Shown here: positions 54,901 through 63,574 of the stretch, one piece after another | How positions within the stretch are numbered: position 1 is the first letter of the stretch | Layout: each line of letters begins with the position of its first letter | Assembly: GCA_022009775.1 (NCBI GenBank) | Contig: CP091723.1 | Span: 620,001 to 684,000, forward strand | Length of the DNA stretch: 64,000 nt | Direction: 5' to 3' | Source: Christensenella sp. | GTDB lineage: Bacteria > Bacillota > Clostridia > Christensenellales > CAG-917 | Program-made: the position numbers and the translations under genes | Notes under the pieces: generated by a model | What the model was told of the DNA's origin: nothing | The model's input: only the letters and a program-made list of their open reading frames with translations | The model's database searches: none

Positions 54901-56647
54901 CGTCTGCGGACGCTTCTGCACGGTGTTGAATGACAATGTCCGCGTCCTGAACGAGCTGGTTGTATTGAGCGTTTGTGGTAGAATCGCCTTTGATTGCGCC
55001 CTTTATGGTTGCAAAGAGCTTGTCAACGAGATCGCCGATGAGTTTGTTGACGTTGATGTCGTCAATCTTGAATTTCGTTCCGCGAGAACCGAGAACTCCG
55101 CTTGCGTCGAGATAAACACCTTCTTTCGCGCCGTCGTAATACGCCGTGATGCGTTTGGCTTCGTTTCTACCGCGAACTTCAACGGCGAGTCTGGTCTTTG
55201 CGGGGTCTTTTGTATTTATAACGCCTTGCAAAACGATTGAAAGTTCAACCGTCCCTTTTGCGAAATCGATGTCCTTTTCAAACAAAGGCGCAAGGGCTTT
55301 CAACATATCTTCGCTGACGTTCTTTTTGATGAGATTTGAAATGAGTGTGCCGAAAGAACCGATGACGTCGTTGACAGTCACGGTCTTTTGTGCGAAATCA
55401 AGAGAAAGTTTGATCTTTCCGTCAAGGGTAAGGAAAGAATATTTGTTTTCGCTGTTTGCGATTTTGTCGTAAAGATTTTCGGTGGTATCGTCACCGTCTT
55501 GAATGGGTTGATTGTACTGATCGCGGCTCTTGAGCGTTCCCACGACGTCAATGTCGGGAGATGCGGCAAAGTCCGCTTTCGCATAACCGAGCGTAAATCC
55601 GACTTCGGACTGGAACACGCCGTACTTCTCTTGCAATCCTTCAACGCCGTAAGAGTTAAGGTTCGTGTCGACGTCAAACGTGATGCCGTTGAGTTTTCCG
55701 TCCTGCATGTCCGCTTCGAGATACAAAGCCATACCCGCAAGCGCACCGAGTTTGCCAAGGTCGAGACCGAGCACGTCCTTGACGAGCCCGATGATATTTT
55801 CGGGGATAAGACCTTGAACGAGCGGAATTATGCTGACGATAAGTCCGAGATCGCACGGGATTTGGAGAACGGTGTGACCGTTGCCGTAATCAACGAGTTT
55901 GCTTCTCGACGCACCGAACAAAATGTTGACGATGAGTTGTTCGACGGTGAGAGAGACGATGTCCATGTTGACAAGGCTCTTGATGAGACCGCCGATGTCA
56001 TAACCCATAATGGTGTCGAAAAGAACTGAAGAAAGGTCGAGATCTTCAAGACATGCGGCAAATTTCGCAACGAGAGACGTCATGTCGATATTGTCCGTCC
56101 AGACAACGTGCACGCCTTCGTCCTTCTTTATGCCGCGCAGATCCGTAACGAGTTTGCCTTCATAGTAGTAAACGCCCATGAGAAGTTTGCCTTCTCCGCT
56201 TGCCGCCATTGCGCAAATCGTCTCGTTGTCGAGATTCTTTCCCGCAAGTTCAGCCGTTTTGAACTGTCTGAACTCGACGAGAATTTCACTCGTATCGTTG
56301 TTGACGTCGGCCTGAGTGTCGATTCTGCCTGCAAAACGCATCGTCACGAGAGAGTCATACGAGTCTTTGTTGAAACCGAGTATGAACGTCGTGTCCACGT
56401 TTATGTATCTCGAATCTTTCTCGTCCGAAGCCGCGGCGAGTGCTGCTTCTTTGAGCACCTTCCACGCCTGTTGCGAACCGAGCGTTTTCGAATCGTCGAT
56501 TCCGGGGTTCGGCGTCGGGGTCGGAATGACCGGATTCGTCGTGCTTCCCGAATCGTTCGTTCCGCATGCGACAAGACCGAACAGCAAGACGCTGATCATC
56601 ATCGCAAGCAGTACGATTGTGAGTCCCTTGAGCTTTCTCATTCTCAT
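30177..56647 (-). CDS. Giant repeat-built surface lipoprotein (~8,821 residues after repair of five frameshifts)
   Basis: In the raw sequence this is five long overlapping open frames plus a short linking frame (breaks near 53467, 45852, 45553, 41924 and 39143). At each break, removing one base from a homopolymer continues the protein in family style, and the repaired length (26,466 bases) divides exactly by three. The start is the ATG at 56647, six bases after GGAGG. The signal peptide ends LFGLVAC, a lipobox, so the chain is lipid-anchored outside the cell. Residues ~40-6,500 repeat a beta-rich module with a Y-x-x-G-x-x-Y-[VI]-D-L core, a helix and an ALTADD-like linker, interrupted by Tyr/Gly-rich hairpin segments. 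Residues ~6,560-8,821 are Ig-like repeats. There is no LPXTG motif, no transmembrane tail and no catalytic motif I can name. I know of no characterised homolog. Adhesin, matrix or lipid-handling roles are all possible. Confidence 0.88.
39141..39146 (-). other. Frameshift site 5 in the giant gene
   Basis: Six C on the coding strand; five restore NLAPVLAYGIGGILFSDIAI across the junction. Confidence 0.85.
41922..41926 (-). other. Frameshift site 4 in the giant gene
   Basis: Five G on the coding strand; four restore TYTSGEYFYPNSPVKAYKL. Confidence 0.85.
45552..45554 (-). other. Frameshift site 3 in the giant gene
   Basis: Three G on the coding strand; two restore FIGASEYSGKRYSYDSSYC. Confidence 0.8.
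45850..45855 (-). other. Frameshift site 2 in the giant gene
   Basis: Six A on the coding strand; five restore LKDVLKKITQTELTALIADV. Confidence 0.85.
53465..53469 (-). other. Frameshift site 1 in the giant gene
   Basis: Five A on the coding strand; four restore KTYKEENVKKTTMSFDTKMN. Confidence 0.85.
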
Positions 56648-56704
56648 CATTTTCCTCCAGAACATACACGCGTAGCGTATGTGCATAGACTATTATACGC
56701 AACT

Positions 56705-56733
56705 ATTATACCGTTTTCGCACATAAATGTCAA
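56705..56733 (-). promoter_or_regulatory. Consensus sigma-A promoter of the giant lipoprotein gene
   Basis: Perfect TTGACA-N17-TATAAT on the minus strand, predicting a ~50-base leader. A second TATAAT lies at 56692-56697. From here to the next promoter (56734-57118) the sequence is AT-rich and I see no gene. Confidence 0.9.
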
Positions 56734-57118
56734 TAGTCAAAGTGTTTAAGCGAGACAATCAATACCTTGTGGTAGATGAACCTGCAAGGCACAATAAATT
56801 GTGATTTTTTAGCGTATTTCCATTAAAATTAGCAAAATGCTCGTCGAAAAAAGTTGCAAATCGTCCGTTTTTCCACCATTTTCCACTTGTTGTTATTCTA
56901 TCGCGATAAATCTTCGTTTTTCGACTTCTAACGACATAAAATCGAACGATTCTTTCCTTTTTTCGGTTCGTTTTCAAAATTTTAGATTGCAGAAAAATTT
57001 TTCTCGCAAGCACGAATTTCTCTTAATTTCGCTCTTTGCGGTTTTTCTGCGTTTTTAAGCAAATTTCGACATTCTAACCACATTAAAAATTTATATTCTC
57101 TTCTAAGATTGCCAGCGT

Positions 57119-57147
57119 TTGACACATGCGAGAAATAATGCTATCAT
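57119..57147 (+). promoter_or_regulatory. Promoter giving a leaderless acyltransferase message
   Basis: TTGACA-N17-TATCAT; the expected start at 57154 is one base before the ATG at 57155, and no SD is present. Confidence 0.8.
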
Positions 57148-57154
57148 TCGTTGT

Positions 57155-58197
57155 ATGGCAGCAAAACGAGAACTTAAAAACGTCAGTCCGCTCATTGCCG
57201 ACAACGCACAAATCACTCTTATTCCAAAAAGAAAACGCCAACGCGTGTGGGAGATAGATTTCCTGCGCGGCGTGTGCGTTATTTTGATGATTCTCGACCA
57301 TCTCACAATCCTTATCAGCGACATTTTCGGACCGCAATGGTACGGCGGATACAATCGCGGAGACGCTTTCACAAAGTTTTGTTTTCAGTGGTACAACGGC
57401 TCTGCAAGGGAGATAATCCACCCGCTTGTACTCTTCGTTTTCTTCTCCATTTCGGGCATTTCCTGCACGTTTTCGCGCAACAACGCAAAGCGCGGACTTA
57501 TGCTCGGCGCAGTCGCTCTCTTATACACGCTCGGCTCCTATATCGCACAAAACGTTATGGGTATTAGCGGCGTTTTCGTGGCGTTCGGCGTGCTCGATTT
57601 CCTTGCCGTATCCATGCTCCTTTATGCGTTTGTGTCCTTTATCACCCGCGACAACCGCTGGGGCATAGCAGGCGTAAGCGTGATTCTCATCGTCGTAACG
57701 CTGGTGCTGTATTTTTGCTACACGCCGCCCGAAACCACTCCGAAATTCTTTGCTTGGATATTCCCGCCGCACGACTTTTACGGCAACCCGTCGCTTTTTT
57801 ACAACGCATACGAGTTTTCTCCCGGCGATTTGTTTACGATGATACCCTACACCGCGTTTTATTTTGCAGGTGCGCTTATAGGCGAATTGTTCTATTACGA
57901 AAGATTGTCGCTCGTTCGTTTCGAGCTCACGAAATATCTCTTCAAAAGACTTGCGACGCGTTGTACGCCAACGTACAAAGCGAAAAGAGAGCGTTGCGCG
58001 AGTTTTCAATCTTCACTCTTCGCTCGCTTCTTGGCACGCAGAAAGTCGTAAAAGCAGTTGCCACGGGCATTCAGAAATCAGTCTGTTTCGCAGGCAAACA
58101 CGCCCTTATAATTTACGTCGTTCACGTCGTGCTTCTTGCCGCAATACTGTCTTTGATCACCGGTCTTTTCATAACCCCCGGCGATTTCGGCTTTTAA
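57155..58197 (+). CDS. HGSNAT/DUF1624-type membrane acyltransferase, one frameshift
   Basis: About 347 residues with eight or so hydrophobic helices. The motif RVWEIDFLRGVCVILMILDH near the N-terminus is typical of the heparan-alpha-glucosaminide N-acetyltransferase / DUF1624 family, with the conserved Arg and His before and after the first helix. Such proteins move acetyl groups across the membrane onto sugars. The raw frame derails at the four-A run 57945-57948; one more A continues LFKKTCDALYANVQSEKRAL and the last two helices (HALIIYVVHVVLLAAILSLI). The start at 57155 is set by the leaderless promoter; the frame is open a further 12 codons upstream. It may decorate cell-wall polymers. Confidence 0.87.
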
Positions 58198-58237
58198 AAA
58201 AATTAATAATTGATAAGTAATAAGTAATAATTATCTT

Positions 58238-58804
58238 TCACACTCTTCCGACAAGTTGCATGCGCGTTCCACGTCTCTCGCTTGCTTTTTTCATATCCGC
58301 GGTTTGTCGCATTATGCGTCTTGACAGCCTGTCCGCACTTGCAATGCCTTTGACAAGATAAGGTTGCTCAGCATCGGAGACGATGAGCAGATTGCCTATG
58401 CCAACCAAACGTTGCAACACGTTCTGTTTGGTCTCCACCATTTTTATTTCCGCAAGCGGAATAACGACCGTGCGCACGTTGAGAAAACCTTCCCTGTACA
58501 CGACTTTGTCTTCGGTGAGCACCAACTCTTTGCTTTCAAGCACGATGAGTTGAATAAGGAAAGACAAAAGCACTATACCTGCCGCTCCGAGCAACACCCA
58601 ACGCATAACGCCGTCGGTGAGATATTGTGCGGGCGTCGTCTTCGTGAACAAGGCTTCGATTTTATCTTTGAAAATCCACACCACCGCAACGAGTCCGCCA
58701 AGTATTGCGGCAATGAGAGCCGTCGTTGCAAAAGTCCACGCCGAAAACTTGCCCTTTGCGACGATTCTTTCGATTTTTGAATATTTTCTTTCAAGCGTTT
58801 TCAT
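58238..58804 (-). CDS. Bacterial PH-domain (bPH_2/DUF304) membrane protein
   Basis: A 188-residue protein with two membrane helices (AWTFATTALIAAILGGLVAV and WVLLGAAGIVLLSFLIQLIV) and then a bacterial pleckstrin-homology-like domain (ELVLTEDKVVYREGFLNVRT, IPLAEIKMVETKQNVLQRLV). It probably faces the cytoplasm. Such proteins are common in Firmicutes and usually lack a known function; some affect envelope stress or secretion. It lies 13 bases downstream of the GH127-like gene on the same strand, so the two are probably one transcript. The basic C-terminal tail is unremarkable. Confidence 0.85.
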   Translation of the reverse strand: MKTLERKYSKIERIVAKGKFSAWTFATTALIAAILGGLVAVVWIFKDKIEALFTKTTPAQYLTDGVMRWVLLGAAGIVLLSFLIQLIVLESKELVLTEDKVVYREGFLNVRTVVIPLAEIKMVETKQNVLQRLVGIGNLLIVSDAEQPYLVKGIASADRLSRRIMRQTADMKKASERRGTRMQLVGRV

Positions 58805-58817
58805 ATTTCACCTGCCG

Positions 58818-60798
58818 TCATTTCTGACATTTGGGGAATTTTGCCATGCGCACCAACGTGCAACCGAAAGGCACGTAGGTTCTTTCAAGGCTTTCTTCCG
58901 AAAAACTGCCGTTCTTTGGAATTTGCGTAAATCCGTTCACATCGAAATCCCAGTTGGTTACGTTCTTTGACCTTATTTTGAGTTCAAACGGCGGAGTGTC
59001 GAACGAGAACGGCTTTGCGGTTATGTCGTTCACTTCCGTCCTTTCTTCTTCATAAAGCGTCTTTGCGCCGCCCTTTCTTGCAAGTATGGGCGCAACATTC
59101 CACTTCTTCGCGCTCTTGACATAGAGCATACGGCGGTCTTGAGCGTCCTGCGTTATCTCGTAGGGAAGTTTGAGCGACATGAGCAAATTGCCCTTGTACA
59201 TACTCTCCGACCCGTCGGGGTTTTCTTCGACGGTGAGCGGAATGTTCATTTTTAGCATAAACGTGCTGCCCGTTTTGAGTATGCACTTGACGGAGATTTC
59301 TCTCGTGCCGCTTGCAACGACCTGTCCGCCGGATATGAGTTGCATCATCGTATTGTTCGGCACGCGGAAGTTTATCTTCACTTCCGTTTCCGCACTTGCC
59401 TGCTCCACCTTGAAAACGACGGTGTTTCTGAACGGATAGCCCGTGCGCTCGGCAATGGTGAGCATTGCGCCGTTCACCGCAATATCCATGGTGCAAGGCG
59501 TATAAGTCAAAAAGTTCAGTTCGTTTTCGTAAGTCATGCACGCAGTCTGCATGTATATCGGATAAGCCGAAAGTGCCGCAATCGCGCCCCTTGACGCCTT
59601 TTTTCGTGTAATACGAATTCACCGCGTCGGTGTACGGCAATTTTCTTTGGCAGGACGCTTCCACCTGATTGACGAGAACGGTGTCCTGCACCGCCGTGCA
59701 ATCTTCGAAGCATGCACCGGGTATGAGATTGAACGCAATCTTTTCAAGCAAATCGACCGCATGATAATCGCGCGTTTCGCGTATCACTTCGACGAGCGAT
59801 TCCATGGTCTCTACGGCGGCTTCGACGTCCACCGCACACACACCCTTGTTTGTCGCAAGACGCGGGGCGCAAGCAAACGCTCCGAGCGGCGTTCCGAAAT
59901 GCTTCTCGAGAGAATTTATCATCTTGAGAGAAAGCGAAGCCAACTCGCTATCCCCCATAAACTTGCCGTAGGTCACGGGATATTTGATTGCCTTTGCAAT
60001 GTTCACGCCGCTTGTCGCGACGGCGGTCTGATGCGCGCCTTTTCGCCATTCTTTATCGGCGTATTCGTGCGTGAACGGTTTTGCGTGTTTTGTGGTTTTT
60101 TCAACCGATTCACCGTTTAATACCGTCTTTTGCACACGTTTAAGTGCCGTTTGCGATATATAACGGTTGTACGGTTTTTTGTACGGAAAGCGCGAAGAAA
60201 GTTTGAACCAGCCCACGCATTCGTCCCTTAAAATTTCGCCCAAATCGTGCAGCCATTCAAGGTCGGTTTCCTTATACACGGCGCCGATTGCTTCTATCTC
60301 GTCAAGCAGTCTTGCGCGGGAATCGTACCAGGTTGCGTTCACCGTGTGAGTGTTGAACTGATTCTTGAAAAACTTCTTCAAAAACGGAAGCGCGCGTTCG
60401 TTGCCCGTCGCTTCGTAATAGGTCAGAAGGGTTTTCACCGCTTCGATTTTCGGAGTTTGAGAAAGCGTGTTTTTCGGGCCGAAATCACCGCCCTCGTTGG
60501 CACTTGCAAATATCGGCGCGACGAAGCTCACTACCTTGTCTTTGAGCATTTTGTCGTCGAGCGCACTTGAAAGCAGAATGAGACCGCGGACGTACCTTGG
60601 CAGGCTTTCGCCGCCGTTCCATTCGCCGTTTTTCACAAGCCCCGGAAGCGCGCCGATACGTTTTTGCAGGTTGGACATAAGTTGCATCTCGTCAAGAAGC
60701 CAACCTTGCGGACGAATCGCGCCGAGCGGGAGTTTATTCATGCTTTTGTCTACGTTTTTTGCCAAAATGCGCCTTCTTTTTTCGTATGGCATAGCCAT
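58818..60798 (-). CDS. GH127-like (DUF1680) protein, one frameshift, active-site Cys pair not seen
   Basis: After dropping one G at 59587-59590 the frame gives ~659 residues resembling beta-L-arabinofuranosidase/DUF1680 proteins: an alpha/alpha barrel (WNGGESLPRYVRGLILLSSA, TLLTYYEATGNERALPFL, LLEKIAFNLIPGA) and a C-terminal beta-sandwich (NELNFLTYTPCTMD, KINFRVPNN). It has no signal peptide, so it is probably cytoplasmic. In characterised GH127 enzymes an adjacent Cys pair acts as nucleophile and zinc ligand; here the matching place reads KGAIAALSAYP, so activity may differ. The start is uncertain: ATG at 60798 (near-leaderless) or 60792. Confidence 0.75.
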
Positions 60799-60807
60799 AC
60801 GCGCTTA

Positions 60808-60837
60808 TTAATATAAGTTACCACATAAATTTGACAA
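60808..60837 (-). promoter_or_regulatory. Promoter of the GH127-like gene
   Basis: TTGTCA with TATTAA at 18 bases (or TATATT at 16) on the minus strand, leaving a leader of only about 3-5 bases. Its -35 overlaps the -35 of the divergent apgM promoter. Confidence 0.5.
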
Positions 60838-60859
60838 ATGCAAGTGAAAGAATTATCAT
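60831..60859 (+). promoter_or_regulatory. apgM promoter
   Basis: TTGACA-N17-TATCAT on the plus strand; the message has a short leader containing AAGGAG. Confidence 0.85.
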
Positions 60860-60882
60860 AAGATCGTATTAAGGAGCGAAAT

Positions 60883-62094
60883 ATGAAATACATACTCGTT
60901 TTGTGCGACGGAATGGGCGATTATCCCGTGCCCGAACTGAGCGGAAAAACTCCGCTCGAAAACGCACGCACTCCAAATATGGACAGGCTTGCCAAAACCG
61001 CGCGTATAGGTCTCGTGAAGACCGTCCCGAACGGATTTACCCCAGGAAGCGACGTGGCAAATCTCGGTGTGCTCGGCTTTGACGTGAGAAAATGCTACAC
61101 GGGAAGAAGTCCGCTCGAAGCGTTGTCCATGGGCGTTGAAATGCACGAAAACGAAATCGCCATGCGCACGAATCTCGTGACTCTTTCAAAAGACGAACCT
61201 TTTGAAAACAAAATCATGAAAGATTACTCCGCAGGCGAAATAAGCAACGAAGAAGCGAGCGTTCTCATGGACGCGATAAAAGCCGAATTGTCAACCGACA
61301 AATTCGTGTTCTACAAAGGCGTGAGTTACCGCCACTGCCTCATCGTCAAAGACGCTTTGCCAAACGAAGACTTGACGCCGCCCCACGACATAAGCGGACG
61401 AAGAATAGGCGAGTATCTGCCAAAAGGTGCGCTTGGCAAACAACTCGAAGCCCTTATACGCAAATCTTACGAAATTCTGTCCGTTCACCCGATAAACGTC
61501 GAGCGCGAGAAACAAGGCAAGAATCCTGCCAACTCGATATGGTTCTGGGGAGAAGGCACGAAACCGTCCATTCCGAGTTTTCAAAGTCAGTACGGGAAAA
61601 CGGGAACGATGATAAGCGCGGTTGACCTTCTCAAAGGCATAGCCGTCGGAAGCGGTATGCAAAACGTTTCCGTGCAAGGTGCAACGGGCACTATCGGCAC
61701 CAACTTTCTCGGCAAAGCGCAAGCGGCAATAGACGCGCTTGAAAGCGGAAGAGATTTTTGCATGATACACCTTGAAGCCACCGACGAATGCGGACACCAA
61801 CGCGACCCGAAAGGCAAAGCGAAATCCATAGAACTCATTGACGAAAAAGTGATAGGTACGCTTGTAAACCATTTTGAGAAAAGCGGTGAAGACTACGCCC
61901 TTCTCGTGATGCCCGACCACTACACCCCCGTAAGTCTCGGCAAGCATACGTCAGAGCCTGTTCCGTTTATGCTCTACGCGTCGAACAAAGCACTCTCAAA
62001 AGGCGAAGTCTACGACGAAAAACACGCAACCGCAAGCGGCGATTATATCGCCGACTCCCGCGATTTGACAGACTGTTTTTTGAGTCTGAACTGA
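60883..62094 (+). CDS. apgM: 2,3-bisphosphoglycerate-independent phosphoglycerate mutase, archaeal type
   Basis: A 403-residue alkaline-phosphatase-fold enzyme that interconverts 3- and 2-phosphoglycerate in glycolysis. Motifs: LVLCDGMGDYPVPE with the first metal Asp, GSDVANLGVLGFD with the phosphorylated Ser, HLEATDECGHQRDP and MPDHYTPVSLGKHT with the metal-binding His/Asp residues. This is the ApgM family rather than the GpmI type, and is found in many Clostridia and archaea. AAGGAG precedes ATG 60883. It stands alone between the divergent GH127-like gene and a strong terminator. Confidence 0.95.
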   Translation: MKYILVLCDGMGDYPVPELSGKTPLENARTPNMDRLAKTARIGLVKTVPNGFTPGSDVANLGVLGFDVRKCYTGRSPLEALSMGVEMHENEIAMRTNLVTLSKDEPFENKIMKDYSAGEISNEEASVLMDAIKAELSTDKFVFYKGVSYRHCLIVKDALPNEDLTPPHDISGRRIGEYLPKGALGKQLEALIRKSYEILSVHPINVEREKQGKNPANSIWFWGEGTKPSIPSFQSQYGKTGTMISAVDLLKGIAVGSGMQNVSVQGATGTIGTNFLGKAQAAIDALESGRDFCMIHLEATDECGHQRDPKGKAKSIELIDEKVIGTLVNHFEKSGEDYALLVMPDHYTPVSLGKHTSEPVPFMLYASNKALSKGEVYDEKHATASGDYIADSRDLTDCFLSLN

Positions 62095-62130
62095 CGACAC
62101 GAATAAATTGCAAATTTGCATTTATATCAC

Positions 62131-62158
62131 AAAAGCGACGCTTTATGCGTCGCTTTTG
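62131..62158. terminator. Bidirectional intrinsic terminator
   Basis: AAAAGCGACG/CGTCGCTTTT stem with a seven- to eight-base loop between convergent genes. Confidence 0.88.
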
Positions 62159-62181
62159 CAATGATAAACTTTGTTTTTTTG

Positions 62182-62833
62182 TCAATTATTCTTGTATGAC
62201 TTCTCGGTTATTTTGTCAGTGACGGTCTTTTTTTGTTTCTTGCCGTCAACGTACTTTTGCACTTCCACTTTAAACTTTTTGGCGACTGCTTTGCGCATTG
62301 CTTTCATCACGATTTTCGTGATTTTGAGTGCGAGTTGAACAACCGCAACGAAGAACGTCGCGCCGAACACAATCCATTTGACGAGATTCATTTCTCCGTT
62401 TGCAAGACCGGCCATAGACACCGCGGTGAGCGCAAAGGAACATTATGTTTACGCACGCCTTGAATATGCCGAGTGCTTTCTTGTAATTCTTTATGTTTGC
62501 CTGCGCTTTTTTCGGGTCTTTGAACGTGAAAACCACAAGGCAAATAAACACGATTACGAACACCGCAAGCATGGGAATAAGCGCGTAGGTATACGCCGAT
62601 TCCACCCACTTTTTTGAGATGAACATGCACACCGACACGATTGCGTACAGCGTGGAAATCACCGTCCAAGCAACGTTGAGTTTCTGCACGATCGACAAAC
62701 CTTTGTCGTTCTCTTCCTGCACAACCGCCGCCGTCGCTTCATCGATCTGCTGCTGCGAAAATTCGCCTTCGGATACAGGCTTCACTTCTTGGGCGTCCTT
62801 TGGGACAAATTTAGTTTTCTTGTCTTTTTTCAT
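62182..62833 (-). CDS. Uncharacterised four-helix membrane protein, one frameshift
   Basis: I do not recognise the family. Dropping one base near 62434-62438 fuses two frames into ~216 residues: a charged N-terminus (MKKDKKTKFVPKD, then Gln/Glu-rich), four membrane helices (AWTVISTLYAIVSVCMFI, MLAVFVIVFICLVVFTF, the helix over the repair point ending LTAVSMAGL, and WIVFGATFFVAVVQLALKI), and a strongly basic C-terminal tail (AKKFKVEVQKYVDGKKQKK). The tail and N-terminus are probably cytoplasmic. The frame junction makes the third helix sequence slightly uncertain. No neighbour suggests a role. Confidence 0.75.
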
Positions 62834-62896
62834 TGATTTTTCCTATGTTTTTATTTTATATCGGCATTATACCACAAACCGCCGCCATACGCAAAA

Positions 62897-62925
62897 AAAT
62901 CGAGTGCCTTTTCTGCACTCGATTT
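62897..62925 (-). terminator. Terminator of the small lipoprotein operon
   Basis: AAATCGAGTGC/GCACTCGATTT stem, followed on the minus strand by a run of seven T. Confidence 0.88.
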
Positions 62926-62964
62926 AAACTTTATGTTAGGATCACGCCAAATTTTTACACATTA

Positions 62965-63560
62965 TTATTTATTTTTCAATTCAATAATAAACTTAATTCC
63001 CCATTCATTATCACTGTCGATAAAAACACTGCAGGTTTGAGAAATTGTTAATATTTTAATTTCTTCATTATTTTCTTCGCTATAACGACAAGAAAACAGT
63101 TCTTCACCGGCAGAATCAAATCCGCTTATCAAATACTCATGTCCCGTATATACTGTTTTTGTCTTCGCATACTTTACAACATTATCGGAATCAACGAAAG
63201 TCATCTTTTTTCCTTTCAATCGTCACATTACTCCCAACTTTTTGTTGCAATTCGCGAATTTTACTTATCAAAACACTATCGCATTGCTTTTCTTTCTTTT
63301 CATTCCAATGATCGATGTAAATGAATGAATCGTTTTTCAACTCGCAAATTTTCCACCATCCCGAAGATAATTCGTTGGTTTCCCGCTCTCCATTAACAGT
63401 GAAAAATACGGTGAAATAATCGTTTGCGAACTGATCGTAAGTGCCGTAAAAGTTTTTTAGATCATACTTTGCGGGGGGTTTTGTCGCACGCAACAAGCGC
63501 AAGTGGAAAAACAAGCAAAAATATCGCCAATATACTTATACTACAAATCTTCTTATTCAT
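62965..63560 (-). CDS. Small lipoprotein, tandem copy A, two frameshifts
   Basis: Repair of two runs (C6 at 63473-63478 and A6 at 63206-63211, one base fewer each) yields a ~197-residue lipoprotein. It starts at the ATG at 63560 (MNKKICSISILAIFLLVF) with the lipobox LALVAC and the mature N-terminus CDKTPAKYDLKNFYGTY. The rest is a beta-rich domain (SGWWKICELKNDSFIYID, KIRELQQKVGSNVTIERKK, MTFVDSDNVVKYAKTKTVY) of unknown family. It is closely similar over its whole length to the gene immediately upstream, pointing to a tandem duplication. AGGGGG precedes the start. Likely an envelope-exposed binding or structural protein. Confidence 0.8.
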
Positions 63561-63574
63561 TATTTTCCCCCTTA

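Larger units (their letters stand above)
37300..56540 (-). repeat. Protein-level repeat modules of the giant lipoprotein
   Basis: The core strand pair recurs as GVYYAGGALYIDASNFG, AIYVSGQKVYVDLGALG, NIYLVDGIVYVDLKGLG, GLYLNNGTLYIDLTEI, GIYYINNTVYLNLEDTF, ALYLQDGWLYADIDVL, GVYVLGDTLYADLGILG and several looser forms. Each is usually followed by a helix of the type N-x-x-x-L-x-x-x-L, and then by a low-complexity linker such as ALTADD, ALTAED, DAMTADD, DAQTAGD, DAMTAAD or DAQTVSD. Two or three helices and long alternating strands (DVDLQVKPSLSIDV style) then follow. I count at least fourteen recognisable cores. Confidence 0.75.

Noticed and set aside
30177..56647. Programmed ribosomal frameshifting or five separate genes in the giant locus
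   Set aside because: The breaks are in different run types (A, G, C), all need the same one-base removal, lack RBSs and starts for downstream pieces, and similar breaks hit essential genes across the window.
56760..57118. Possible small RNA or tRNA in the AT-rich gap upstream of the giant gene
   Set aside because: No cloverleaf or T-loop signature could be found; only low-complexity AT-rich sequence.
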